From positions 62,001-126,000 of the forward strand of contig NZ_JACVCV010000002.1 in the NCBI RefSeq assembly GCF_017811155.1: 64,000 nucleotides of DNA, read 5' to 3'. Under the pieces are notes generated by a model. That model was not told the DNA's origin. It worked only from the letters and a program-made list of their open reading frames with translations, and made no database searches. This DNA comes from Lunatimonas salinarum (GTDB lineage: Bacteria > Bacteroidota > Bacteroidia > Cytophagales > Cyclobacteriaceae). Shown one piece after another: positions 35,054 through 45,000 of the stretch. The first letter of the stretch is position 1. Each line of letters begins with the position of its first letter. Made by a program: the position numbers and the translations under genes.

Positions 35054-36106
35054 TTATGCCGTGGCACCTCCACAGCTAGACCCTGCACCGGCCGTGCAGC
35101 CAAAACAATGATTATTGATCACAATGGACCTTTCTGCTATGGCTTTAGCATCCCAATGGGAAATATGCTGGGTTTTTGCAGAATCGATTTTCAGATCCAG
35201 CATCTGATTGAAATCACAGTCATACAGATACCCGTCCCAGCCTGCCGAAATGGTGTTCCTGCACATGACTCCTGCCGCAGCTACGGGATTGAACGCATCG
35301 ATCAGCCTTTCCATGTAATTCTCGTAGTTGCCGGAACGAAGCAAAAATTCCAAAAATCGGGAAATTGGGAGATTGGTGATCGTAAATAAGGAGTTGAATT
35401 TAATCTGATACCGATCCCAAAGCTTCTTTTTAAACTCAGCTTCCAACTCAATCTGAGAACCGGGCAAAAAGGCGCCGGAAGGATTGTACACCAGATTGAG
35501 AGTCAAACCGGAATTTTCTTCCCCATAGCCAACGGCGTTAAGCATTTTCAAAGCCTGAATGGATTTGTCAAAAACCCCCTCTCCTCTTTGCGAATCTGTT
35601 TTCATCGCCGTAAAGTAGGGTAAGGAAGACACCACCTCTAGTTGGTTTTCCTTAAAGAATACCGGTAAATCGTGAAATTTCGGATTTGCCAGAATGATAG
35701 TCAGATTGCATCGGACGATAATCTTCATATCCGGTCTTCGACTTCTGATTTCGGAGACAAACCACCTGAATTCAGGATTCATTTCCGGTGCACCACCCGT
35801 CAGGTCGACCGTAGTCAGGCTGGATTCCCTTTCGATAATGGATAGGCACTGGGTCATGGTCTCCCGAGTCATGATTTCCTTTCGGTCAGGACCTGCATCC
35901 ACATGGCAGTGCTTACAGACCTGATTGCACATCTTACCCACGTTAATTTGGAAAATTTCCAAAAGTGTAGGCCGGAGGGGAAATAACCCAATCGTCTGTA
36001 AATGGTGCTTAAAATCGGAACGTCCTCCCGGAAGGGTTTCCTCAAGGATTTGCATTTCCTCCTCCGGGTTGGCCAAACTATGATTCTGCGCTTTTAGGGA
36101 CTTCAT
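35054..36106 (-). CDS. arsS: arsenosugar biosynthesis radical SAM protein ArsS
   Basis: 350 residues. The radical SAM cluster motif is CNQVCKHC (Cys60, Cys64, Cys67), followed by TTVDLTGGAPEMNP. The C-terminal part has DGYLYDCDFNQMLDLKI and a terminal Cys-rich tail NHCFGCTAGAGSSCGGATA, the mark of the ArsS family. ArsS is thought to join a 5'-deoxyadenosyl group to dimethylarsinous acid in arsenosugar formation. The ATG overlaps the stop of the AhpD-like gene (TAATG). No arsenic methyltransferase (ArsM) is visible in the window. Confidence 0.9.
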   Translation of the reverse strand: MKSLKAQNHSLANPEEEMQILEETLPGGRSDFKHHLQTIGLFPLRPTLLEIFQINVGKMCNQVCKHCHVDAGPDRKEIMTRETMTQCLSIIERESSLTTVDLTGGAPEMNPEFRWFVSEIRSRRPDMKIIVRCNLTIILANPKFHDLPVFFKENQLEVVSSLPYFTAMKTDSQRGEGVFDKSIQALKMLNAVGYGEENSGLTLNLVYNPSGAFLPGSQIELEAEFKKKLWDRYQIKFNSLFTITNLPISRFLEFLLRSGNYENYMERLIDAFNPVAAAGVMCRNTISAGWDGYLYDCDFNQMLDLKIDSAKTQHISHWDAKAIAERSIVINNHCFGCTAGAGSSCGGATA

Positions 36107-36438
36107 TACATGGAGATTTCATTGATCTTGTTCATCATTTGGGTGGCATGAACCAAGGATGCACCGCCCCGTATGGCTGCTGCTACGTGCACTGCCTCCA
36201 TCATTTGCTCCTCATCACATCCTTTCTCCAAGGTATCTGTCGTGTAAGCATCGATACAATAGGGACACTGAATGGCATGTGCGACCGCCAAGGCTATCAG
36301 CGATTTTTCACGGGCAGTGAGGGCGCCTTCTTTGAAGACTTCAGCATAGTAAGCGAAAAACTTATCTCCCATCGCCTTTTGGAGATCGGTGATGTTGCCA
36401 AATTTTTTGAGGTCCTCGGGATTGTAGTAGGTTTTCAT
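36106..36438 (-). CDS. AhpD/carboxymuconolactone decarboxylase-like protein associated with ArsS
   Basis: 110 residues, one carboxymuconolactone-decarboxylase domain. It carries the redox pair CPYC (about 58-61) in HAIQCPYCIDAYTTDTLEKG and the downstream HVAAAIRGGASLVHA with a conserved His, as in AhpD-type peroxidases. A peroxidase-like partner of this kind is regularly found next to arsS. Stop overlaps the arsS start, so the two are translated together. Reductase partner not seen. Confidence 0.88.
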   Translation of the reverse strand: MKTYYNPEDLKKFGNITDLQKAMGDKFFAYYAEVFKEGALTAREKSLIALAVAHAIQCPYCIDAYTTDTLEKGCDEEQMMEAVHVAAAIRGGASLVHATQMMNKINEISM

Positions 36439-36858
36439 TTTATTCAGTAAGGGTTAAACAAAGTCGGAAAATACAGATGTATCCTATCCTAAAAAAGCTT
36501 TTAGGGCCAAGAAGTTTAAATTACACCAAAAAAGACACCCCGGTATACTTGTTTCTCGCCTGTGAGTAAACTCTAAAAGGTGTGTTTTCTTATCAACCGA
36601 GGAAAACTGGAATGATAAAACGTCGTCAAAAAGAATCTGGATGGAAACTTTCTTCTCCCTGATATTCCGCTGCGCTTTCTCCATTATTATGACGGCGGCA
36701 CCCTTGTCAGGGCTGGAGTGCATTTATTTTACCCAAGTGCATTGAACCACCTCGACGGTAGGTAGAAAAACCCGATGTAAGCATTAATTTTTAATTATTA
36801 CGCGTATTTTTTAAATTTTATTCTAATTTTTAGGCCTAATTTTTAGAATATAATCGAA
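36439..36858. other. gap with AT-rich debris
   Basis: No supported gene. A 79-codon minus-strand frame (36484-36723) has no recognisable family or start signal. 36821-36856 resembles 30884-30925 (shared CTAATTTTTA[A/G]GCCTAATTTTT). Confidence 0.5.
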
Positions 36859-37140
36859 AAATTATTGAAAGCATTGGCGTTTCAGGTGGGTAGTGAGGTA
36901 AGCTATCACGAATTGGCTCAAACCGTTGGCAATATTGATACGGCAACGGTAGAAAGGTACTTGGATTTGCTTGAAAAGGTTTTTGTCATATTCAAGCTGC
37001 TGGCATTTAGCCGCAACCTTCGAAACGAAATCAAGAAGGAAAAAAAGGCAAAGTTTTCTACCTCCTTCCTTCAGGCCTATCCGCAGCATCAAACACAACT
37101 AATCAGTAAAGCTAATTTCGAAAGTTTCTTGGGCGTTTGA
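36859..37140 (+). pseudogene. remnant of an AAA ATPase with DUF4143 domain
   Basis: The frame LLKALAFQVGSEVSYHELAQ, then TVERYLDLLEKVFVIFKL and FSRNLRNEIKK, is the DUF4143 part found after the AAA domain in a large family of prokaryotic ATPases. The P-loop half is missing, and after FSRNLRNEIKK the sequence no longer follows the family; the expected KGKK-YFYD-G-RN continuation is only faintly visible in the +1 frame. It starts immediately after an AT-rich non-coding segment. Broken at both ends. Confidence 0.75.
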
Positions 37141-37236
37141 TTTGGCTCAGGGGTCAAAACGACACACAAGGTTCACCCCTTGGGCACTTAAGCAAAAAAA
37201 CTCCCACCCATTAATACGGATTTCCTTGACGGAGAA

Positions 37237-37267
37237 AAGGCCCTCCAGCTTCATTTTGGAGGGCCTT
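37237..37267 (-). terminator. terminator of the PhoD-like phosphatase gene
   Basis: AAGGCCCTCCA / TGGAGGGCCTT, perfect 11-bp arms, 9-nt loop; on the minus strand it is followed by TTCTCC. 49 bases after the stop codon. Confidence 0.7.
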
Positions 37268-37315
37268 CAGTTACTTTTCGGAGAGTAGATCTCTTTGAGA
37301 TCGGGGCATTTTCGG

Positions 37316-39937
37316 TCAGGCCAATGGATCGGCACCTGCTTCCACCTGAATGGACGCTACGCCAAGGGTATCAATGGCAAGCCCTGCCAAGGTCTTTGGG
37401 AAGTCAGATTCACTGGCTTTTACCTGCACCCGGAAGGTTCCCTCCCGAAACACTTTGGGCCGAAATCGGCTTCCCTTTACCCGTAGGGTGTATTCCTTCT
37501 CTCCGGTCGCCTCATGGATAACCGTTACCACAGGGTTCTCTACTTCCAGAAAATCCAGTTCAGGCAGGTATCCCAGGGCCTTTTTGGAATAATTGTCCTC
37601 TTGGCTAATGGTGATCGGCCAACCGCTGTATTGTCCTTTTGGATAGGTAATCGGATCCACGTACCTGGGCCAGCACTCGATCCGCATGGTGCGTTCCTTT
37701 TTGTTGAAAACCACCATGCCATAACCGGTAGATCGGTCATAAATCCTCGCGGGCAAACGACCGGTTTGCCTGGGATTGGCAACTGCATGAACCGTCATCC
37801 GATTTCCAAATCCGTCAAAGAAGTTCCCCGTGTACTTGGGTTGGCCCTCCAAGGGCTGGTGATTTTCGGGAACAGGAGGCCACCAACGCCGGGGAAATAA
37901 GTTGTTCAGTGCGGGTCCCGCAAAGGCATAGCCTGCGTCCCCAAACTCATCGATCCCATACCGTACCACACTGGCCAAGTGCTGATCTCCGGCAATGTGC
38001 AGCGCAAAAGCCTTCCGTAGCATCCGCAAGGCATTATCCCTTCCTTTTTGGGGCCACCCATTGGAATCCATATCAGTGGTCGGCGCATCTCCCTGCACGT
38101 ATTCGCCAAGCTTGGGAATGGGAAGAGTGGGAACAATGCTGTCTATGATGCTTCCCTCAGGCAACGTGGCCACGGTACAGAAATTGGTCTGAGAGAGCGC
38201 CACTTTCATCTCCACCTCATCCCCCCAATCCTCGGACCACTTCTCCAAAAACTCCATCTGAGGATCACCCAACAAGTTTGCATCGATATGGTAATGGGCC
38301 TTGATGTCAAATTCCCGGTTTTGAATAAAACCATTGAGTACTTTAGCTTCCTCAGGCAAAACATTCTTCGGTGCAGATTTGAATTTCCGATCCTCCAAAA
38401 TCGCCATACTGATCCCGCCATACACCCAGTCCGTATAATAGCTGCCTATCCCTTGTATCAGAGGAGAGGGATCAAAGGGTGGCGGCAGGTGGCCGGTTTG
38501 GGTTAATTGCACCATGTTGACCCAATCGGGGGGCATTTTATAGCCTCCCTGATCCTGCGAGCCGTAACTCCAGCCCAGCTCCACCGGGGCCTTTTTGCCT
38601 CCTTCGCCCCATACATTCCCGTGGTACACATCGTGGTCATCTGGGATAAATATGCAGGGTATGTTCCGGAAAATCTCACGATAAGACCATCCAAACATGT
38701 ACCACTTACGGAGATAATCCAAACTTGCCCTGTCCGTGGGTGCCGTTTCAATGCCAAACCCACCGGTTCCCTCGTAAAACTGGTCACCCAGAAATACGGC
38801 GATGTCCGGCCGATGTTTGCCCACGTTATCCGAGACTTCCTGATCGGGAAAACCGTGGTCTGCGTTGCAGCTAAAAACAGCCATTTTTACCTCTGCCTGT
38901 GACAGTGGTTCAGCGGCAATCTTACCTTCGTAATAGTACTTCGTTAGCCCCTTAGCAAAAGGCAAATCCAATCGCACCCGGTAAGGAACCTCTGACGAGC
39001 CGTTCCAGTCACGGACCAAAAACTGCGCTACCCTACCCATGCGGTTAATGGTGGCCTCGGCAACTTGCTCCCATATACCATGTTTAAATAATTCCAGGTA
39101 GATTTTGTGGTGTACAAAATTTTCTACAGGCGCCATTTGCGCCGTCAGCCTTAGCTCCTTTTGGTGCAGGGTATAATAGGCGAAGCAGATCGGCCCAAAC
39201 TGACGGTCTGCGTGGTAATCAAGTTTTTGGCCGCTCATCTCCCAGGAAATAAATTCCGCCGATGTCTCCACCTTGTTTTCAGCTTCTCCACCTGAGTGGG
39301 AAACCAGTCCCAATTGACCTACCAACTGTTCCGGCGCGATCCCGGAAGCGTTTACTGCGGTCAACACCTGATGGGAAACGGGATGCAGCGCCTCCAATTG
39401 TAGGCTAAATGTACCCTGATCCGGCATGGCCCTTAGTTGCAGATGGATCGGATTTGACAGATCGGCAATTGCCCCTTCCGAAACCCTGTCTCCTATAAAC
39501 AGTCGGCCATCTCCTTTGACCCCGCAATCCAATCCTGTGCCAAACACAACCGCTGACCGGTAGTCATCAAAGGGACCCTTTGCGCCAAGCCTTAGCCCGG
39601 CATAACTTTCTGCGTGCTCTCGGTTGATAAGGGAAAACGCCACGGTACACTGGAACCCCTGGCGACGGTCGGAAAGCCGGATCCCCATATGATACAGGGT
39701 TCGGTTTTTGCCACTGACCACACAAGTCGCCTTTCCCTGCACAATCTTCCAATCCTGTAGGCGGTTTCCCCAGTATTCCGGGCCTATCCAATCCAGGTTC
39801 GGCCATTGATCCCAATCACTTTGAAAGGTGCTTTCTAATGGCTTGGGCGGGGTATTTGACCCGAACGTATTTCCGGCAAGCAAGGAGGTTCCTAATCCAC
39901 CTAATGCGAGTACTTTGACGGCTTTTCTTCTTTGCAT
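37316..39937 (-). CDS. PhoD-like alkaline phosphatase family protein
   Basis: 873 residues with a Tat-like start (MQRRKAVKVLALGGLGTSLL). An N-terminal lectin-like beta domain spans about 30-240. The metallophosphatase core has FSCNADHGFPD, VFLGDQFYEG, CIFIPDDHDVYHGNVWGEGG and HIAGDQHLASVVRYG, which are the metal ligands of PhoD-like enzymes. A C-terminal beta domain follows. It is longer than classical PhoD because of the added domains. Likely a periplasmic phosphodiesterase or phosphatase. Single gene with its own terminator. Confidence 0.88.
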   Translation of the reverse strand: MQRRKAVKVLALGGLGTSLLAGNTFGSNTPPKPLESTFQSDWDQWPNLDWIGPEYWGNRLQDWKIVQGKATCVVSGKNRTLYHMGIRLSDRRQGFQCTVAFSLINREHAESYAGLRLGAKGPFDDYRSAVVFGTGLDCGVKGDGRLFIGDRVSEGAIADLSNPIHLQLRAMPDQGTFSLQLEALHPVSHQVLTAVNASGIAPEQLVGQLGLVSHSGGEAENKVETSAEFISWEMSGQKLDYHADRQFGPICFAYYTLHQKELRLTAQMAPVENFVHHKIYLELFKHGIWEQVAEATINRMGRVAQFLVRDWNGSSEVPYRVRLDLPFAKGLTKYYYEGKIAAEPLSQAEVKMAVFSCNADHGFPDQEVSDNVGKHRPDIAVFLGDQFYEGTGGFGIETAPTDRASLDYLRKWYMFGWSYREIFRNIPCIFIPDDHDVYHGNVWGEGGKKAPVELGWSYGSQDQGGYKMPPDWVNMVQLTQTGHLPPPFDPSPLIQGIGSYYTDWVYGGISMAILEDRKFKSAPKNVLPEEAKVLNGFIQNREFDIKAHYHIDANLLGDPQMEFLEKWSEDWGDEVEMKVALSQTNFCTVATLPEGSIIDSIVPTLPIPKLGEYVQGDAPTTDMDSNGWPQKGRDNALRMLRKAFALHIAGDQHLASVVRYGIDEFGDAGYAFAGPALNNLFPRRWWPPVPENHQPLEGQPKYTGNFFDGFGNRMTVHAVANPRQTGRLPARIYDRSTGYGMVVFNKKERTMRIECWPRYVDPITYPKGQYSGWPITISQEDNYSKKALGYLPELDFLEVENPVVTVIHEATGEKEYTLRVKGSRFRPKVFREGTFRVQVKASESDFPKTLAGLAIDTLGVASIQVEAGADPLA

Positions 39938-40544
39938 GTGTTTATGGTCTTTTATTCAGTCTAGCCCGTTTGGGTTTGATCGAATAATTTACACTTAATA
40001 TTTTATCTGTTTAAAATTAGTTTTATTGGTTAGAATTTGTCACTTAGCTCGGGATGGAATGCCCAAAATAATCATAGGTTATTGAATAAGATTAGGGTTG
40101 ATGTTTGTCTCCGCCTGAGGAATTGGCCACTTTTCATCTACGCCTACTCGGAAGTTCTTGGTAGTTATGTGCCACCTGTGCAGTGTGTCAGATTTTCTGG
40201 AAACCTGAGGCAATCTGGTCGGTTTAGAAAGATAATAAATTGCATCTCTGATAGCCTAAAGTAGACAAAAAATCAAGCACACCAAAAAAAGCAATCTTTA
40301 AATTTTAGCTGTCTTTCGACAAACTTGACATCTATACCTAACTTCAGCTTGGTAATTTCTAACCGGGGTATCCTGCAAAAAAACGCTATTCAAATCGCAG
40401 ATCATACCTAGACCAATCTCAAAACAAACACTCAATCTAAATAGCTGCTAAAGCAAATGCCATTGTACTCCCAAGTCTCACCTCATAAAAGAGCCGAAAC
40501 AACTCTAAAGTTGCTTCGGCTAAGATATTTTGAAAAAAAGTATA
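39938..40544. other. 607-bp gap between SusD gene and PhoD-like gene
   Basis: Holds the SusD terminator hairpin (40492-40521) and presumably the phosphatase promoter. A 75-codon plus-strand frame at 40037-40264 has no recognisable features. No RNA gene seen. Confidence 0.6.
40492..40521 (-). terminator. terminator after susD
   Basis: AGCCGAAACAACT / AGTTGCTTCGGCT with 4-nt loop and one wobble pair; followed on the minus strand by CTCTTTTATG. Confidence 0.7.
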
Positions 40545-42062
40545 TCAATAATCTGGATTTTGGATCAGAACACCCTGACTTCGATCAATTTCAGACTGTG
40601 GCAGTGGCCAATGATAAAATCGCTCTTCAAAGTTGTAAGGTATGACTCCATCTGTAACATTATCCAATACCTCATGTGCTATTTTCCATCTTTTCAAATC
40701 AAAATAACGCATACCCTCAAATGCTAACTCGACACGCCGTTCATGTCGGATACGATCCCTCATTTCTGATTGGTCAAGTCCATTTGGCAATGGAGGCATC
40801 CCTACCCGGGCACGAATCAAGTTTAGTGATTCATAAACTTCAGTTGTTGGCCCTTCCAATTCATTCACAGTTTCAGCATACAAAAGTAATACATCTGCAT
40901 AGCGCATCATTACCCAGTCCTGCTGACTTCTGGTAGCGTAGCCATAGGGAACCAAATCAGGAGACAAAAACTTCACAACGCCATAACCTGTTGGTCTATT
41001 ATTTGACGGAGAGTGTGTCGTGCCATCATCAAACTTCACAAAGTCCTCAAAGATAGTATACCGTAACCTGGGGTCTCTTCCATGAAAAATTGATTCCTCG
41101 TCATAAACATCTGACTGCCCTATCTGATCCGGATCAATGAATTCAAATTCATCAACTAAGTTTTGGAGCGGAGAAACCACCAACCAATCACCAAACCATT
41201 GGTCCATTGGCGTGAAATTGTTCGGAGCCAAAAACTTGATCGAAAATATGATTTCTTGATTTCCTTCTTGGCTTCCATCTCTAAATACATTGGTGAACTC
41301 CGGATCAAGTGAATATCCAACACCCATCACGCTCTCCAATAAGACCCTAGCCCGAGCTAGCGATTCAGGATCGGATTCAGTTGAACTCAAATATCCATCA
41401 TATAAATGTAACCTTGCCAGTAATAACTCAGCACTTGATTTTACTACTCTGCCACCGTTTGATGCAAAATGAACATCAGGTAAAATGCTTATTGACGATT
41501 CAAGGTCTGCGACAATTTGATTTTTCACCTCAGAAGCACTCGCTTTGGGTTGTAACTGGTTTTCTAGCGAAAGTGGTTCTGTTACAAGCGGAACTTCTCC
41601 GTAGGACTTGTAAAGATATAAATAGTAATAAGCTCTAATAAATCTTGCCTCTCCTACCATTCGTGAGCGGTCAGATTCGTCTAAATCATCCCCTGAATAA
41701 TCTTCCAACTGTCGTAAAAAAATATTTATTCGGGCTATTGCCCTATAGGAGACATTGTAAATATCTGTAATATACCCTCCTGTAGAAGGGAAAATATTTC
41801 CCTGGACAATGCCATTACTCCCCCAGTAGTTGTGTTGACCGAATCCGTTGTCGGTCAAAGCGTCCCAATTGGGCATTCCGTATGAAAACATCCCGTTTTG
41901 AAGCGTAGCATATACCGCTGTTAACGCAAAATCGAAATCCTCTCTACTTTCCCAAAACACCTCTGAAGACAATTGATCGGGTGGATTCTTATCTAAGAAA
42001 TCTTCACAAGCTGGCAAGAAGGCAACTAAGATTATGATATATATATAATGTAGCTTTTTCAT
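40545..42062 (-). CDS. susD: RagB/SusD family glycan-binding lipoprotein
   Basis: 505 residues from the ATG at 42062, chosen because AGGA precedes it by four bases and it puts the lipoprotein signal first (lipobox LPAC, Cys19). The mature start EDFLDKNPPDQLSSEVFWES, the TPR-like helical region and the end RYFDLKRWKIAHEVLDN are typical SusD. It binds glycan at the cell surface and closes over its SusC partner, whose stop is 25 bases upstream. The pair imports oligosaccharides. Substrate cannot be read from the sequence. Confidence 0.95.
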   Translation of the reverse strand: MKKLHYIYIIILVAFLPACEDFLDKNPPDQLSSEVFWESREDFDFALTAVYATLQNGMFSYGMPNWDALTDNGFGQHNYWGSNGIVQGNIFPSTGGYITDIYNVSYRAIARINIFLRQLEDYSGDDLDESDRSRMVGEARFIRAYYYLYLYKSYGEVPLVTEPLSLENQLQPKASASEVKNQIVADLESSISILPDVHFASNGGRVVKSSAELLLARLHLYDGYLSSTESDPESLARARVLLESVMGVGYSLDPEFTNVFRDGSQEGNQEIIFSIKFLAPNNFTPMDQWFGDWLVVSPLQNLVDEFEFIDPDQIGQSDVYDEESIFHGRDPRLRYTIFEDFVKFDDGTTHSPSNNRPTGYGVVKFLSPDLVPYGYATRSQQDWVMMRYADVLLLYAETVNELEGPTTEVYESLNLIRARVGMPPLPNGLDQSEMRDRIRHERRVELAFEGMRYFDLKRWKIAHEVLDNVTDGVIPYNFEERFYHWPLPQSEIDRSQGVLIQNPDY

Positions 42063-42086
42063 CTTTTCCTGATTTTCACTTTTCAT

Positions 42087-45000
42087 CTATAACTGAATCT
42101 GGAGTCCCAATGCATAAACTTTGTTTTGCGGGTAATTCACAAAATTACCGCTACCTGTACGCTCTGGGTCCAGTCCAGGAAATTGGGTAAAAGTTAAAAG
42201 ATTGTCTCCTGAGAAATAAACCCTAGCTCTATTGAGACCAATTCTTTCTACCACATACTTAGGAATTGTATAACCTACCGCTATATTCTTCATCCGAAGA
42301 AATGTTGCATCCCGAAGAAAATAGGTGGAATTTCGAGAAGTTTTGCCTGCATCATCCCAGCCCCAATACATTCGAGGCATTGTCTCGCTGGGATTTTCTG
42401 GAGTCCACCTATCTCTCCAATCAACTGTTGGAGGAGAACCCTGAATAAAGGGAAGCATCCCCCAATTATTTACAAATATATCCCTTCTATGCACCCCTTG
42501 AAAAAACACTGACACGTCAAAACCATTCCAATCAGCACTGAGATTAAAGCTGTACTCAAACGCGGGAAATGGGTTACCTGTCACCACCCGATCATCGTCA
42601 TTTACTAGTCCATCACTATTTTGATCCACAAACCTTAAATCACCAGGCTGTGTGTTATCATTGAACTGGCGGGGGCTGTTGTCAATTTCCTGTTGTGTCT
42701 GAAATATACCATCCCATTCTAGCATAAAGAACGAATTCCAGGGAAGCCCCTCTCTTCTGATATTTATGCCGCTAATTTCTTCGGCTCCAAAACGTACCAG
42801 CTCGTTCTTAAAATGATCTACATAAACCTGCGCTTGATAATTCAGCCCAGAAAATTTCCCCCCTTTTATAAAGTTTCGATAGTTCAACATTACTTCCAAT
42901 CCCGTATTGCGTAGAACTCCATCGTTGATGGTCGGGGGATCCAAACCTACCACGCCAGTAACTTGGGATCCTCGAAGAATATCTGATGTTGTTCTTCTGT
43001 ACCAATCTAAGGTCAGTGTCAAGCCATTAAGGACCATCATGTCCAATCCAATATCCACTACCTTAGTAGTCTCCCAAAGAATACTCCTGTTTGAAAGCCT
43101 TGTTTGGGCTACTCCGGGATATAGATCGTTGTTATCGAAAGGATATGCGCCGGCAAATTGTAGTATATCTTGGTACGGATATAGGCCAATATTCTGATTG
43201 CCTAGCTCCCCATACGAGGCTCGAATTTTTAAATCATCCAGCCAATTTCCGGTAGCACCTGACATAAAAGACTCCTCTGATAGGCGCCAGCCCCCAGAAA
43301 CTGAAGGAAATACTCCCCAACGGGTCTCTGGGCTTAAACGGCTTGTACCGTCGTATCTCATATTGAATTCAAACAGGTACTTCTCGTCGAAAGTATAACC
43401 AAGTCTTCCGAACATCGACTGTATAGCCCATGAATTACTTGTTCCTGATGCGTTTTGTACCGCTGGGCTACCTGCGTCGAGCTCTCTAAGTAGGTTACTT
43501 GGAAATCGCTCCCTATATCCGGTAACAGTCTCAAAATTATTCTCTTCTTGACTGTATCCAACCTGCACATTCAATTGATGCTGCTCATTGAAAAGCTTTG
43601 AGTAATTCAGATAGGAAAAGAGGTTTGTGTAAAGATTGTGGTTATTTGTGATATTTAAGCCCCGTCCTCCGACATCTAAATCGGTCATAAACTCTCCCGT
43701 CCGGTAATTGTATAATGGAACCTCAGGTCTCCAATCTCTGGTACGGATGAAGTCTCCAACAATCGCTGCTTTGGTATACCAAGTCAACTCTTCTGTAAAA
43801 CTAATTTCAGTCCAAGCCTGTGCGTTTATAGAATAATCACGCTGAATGTTAAGAACTTCATTTTCTACAATTGCTATTGGATTTTTGTTATTACTTTCAA
43901 AGTCAAAAGCTTTAAACGCATATCGACCTGATCCGTCAGGCAATCTTGGCCCGTAGGTTGGCGCCTGAGAAAGCGTTGATAGAAAGGTATCCTGTGCTCC
44001 TTGGCGTGGATTCCGCCTGTCTCCCCTCTTCATAAAAAGATTGGTCCCAAAGCGAATTTTGTCATTGATACCAGAGCTAAGGTTAATCCGAAAGTTATAC
44101 CTCTCAAAATCAAACCCCTTCATCACGCCTTCTTGGTTTACATATCCTAGAGATATATTGTAAGTAGTTAGGTTTTCACCACCATTAAAGGAGAGGTTGT
44201 GCGTTTGTGTTGGAGCCGGATTAAACATCAGACCCATCCAATCAGTACTTGGATAAAGACTTTGGTCTGTAGCATTTCTATACATGTTAATTTGATCTTG
44301 GGTATACAGGCCTGCCGTAATATTACTGTTTGCCTTTGCCTCGTTCCAGAGTTCCATATATTCTGCAGAGTCCGTGATCAAATCAAAAAGGCGAGTGGGT
44401 GTATGGATAGCAAAATTTCCATGGTAATCAATACGCAAGGCACCCTTCTCTCCCTTTTTGGTAGTAACGAGAACAACACCGTTGGCTGCTCGCGATCCAT
44501 ATACCGACGCAGAAGCAGCATCTTTCAAAACAGAAACACTCTCTATATCATTAGGATCTATGGAATTTAGATCTCCTTCCACACCATCGATCAAAACAAG
44601 AGGGTTGGAACCAGCCCCACTGAAAGTACCCTGCCCCCTCACCTGTATAGCTATGCCTTCAGCACCTGGCTGTCCTGAGTTCTGCACTACGCGCACACCG
44701 GGCATTCTTCCTTGCAGCATTGATGCAGCATTGGTTACTGGCCGCTGAATAAGTTCATCACCACCTACTGTTGCAACAGAACCAGTTAGATTGATTTTCT
44801 TTTGTGTGCCAAATCCAACTACAACAACCTCCTCAAGCGCATTTGAGTCTTGATTCATCTGTACGTTAATGGTATCCGAAGCCCCAACTTGCTTTCGTTG
44901 ATTTTCGTAGCCTACAAATGAAAAAATCAATATTACACCAGACTCGGTATCAAGCGAATAACCCCCGTCTATATCTGTTACAGTACCGACATTGGTACCC

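Noticed and set aside
34858-35103. 81-codon minus-strand frame past the arsS end
   Set aside because: Overlaps arsS out of phase, no family pattern and no independent start signal.
36484-36723. 79-codon minus-strand frame in the gap after the AhpD-like gene
   Set aside because: No recognisable pattern, no ribosome-binding signal; lies in debris-like AT-rich DNA.
40037-40264. 75-codon plus-strand frame in the susD-phosphatase gap
   Set aside because: No family resemblance and no start signal; probably chance.
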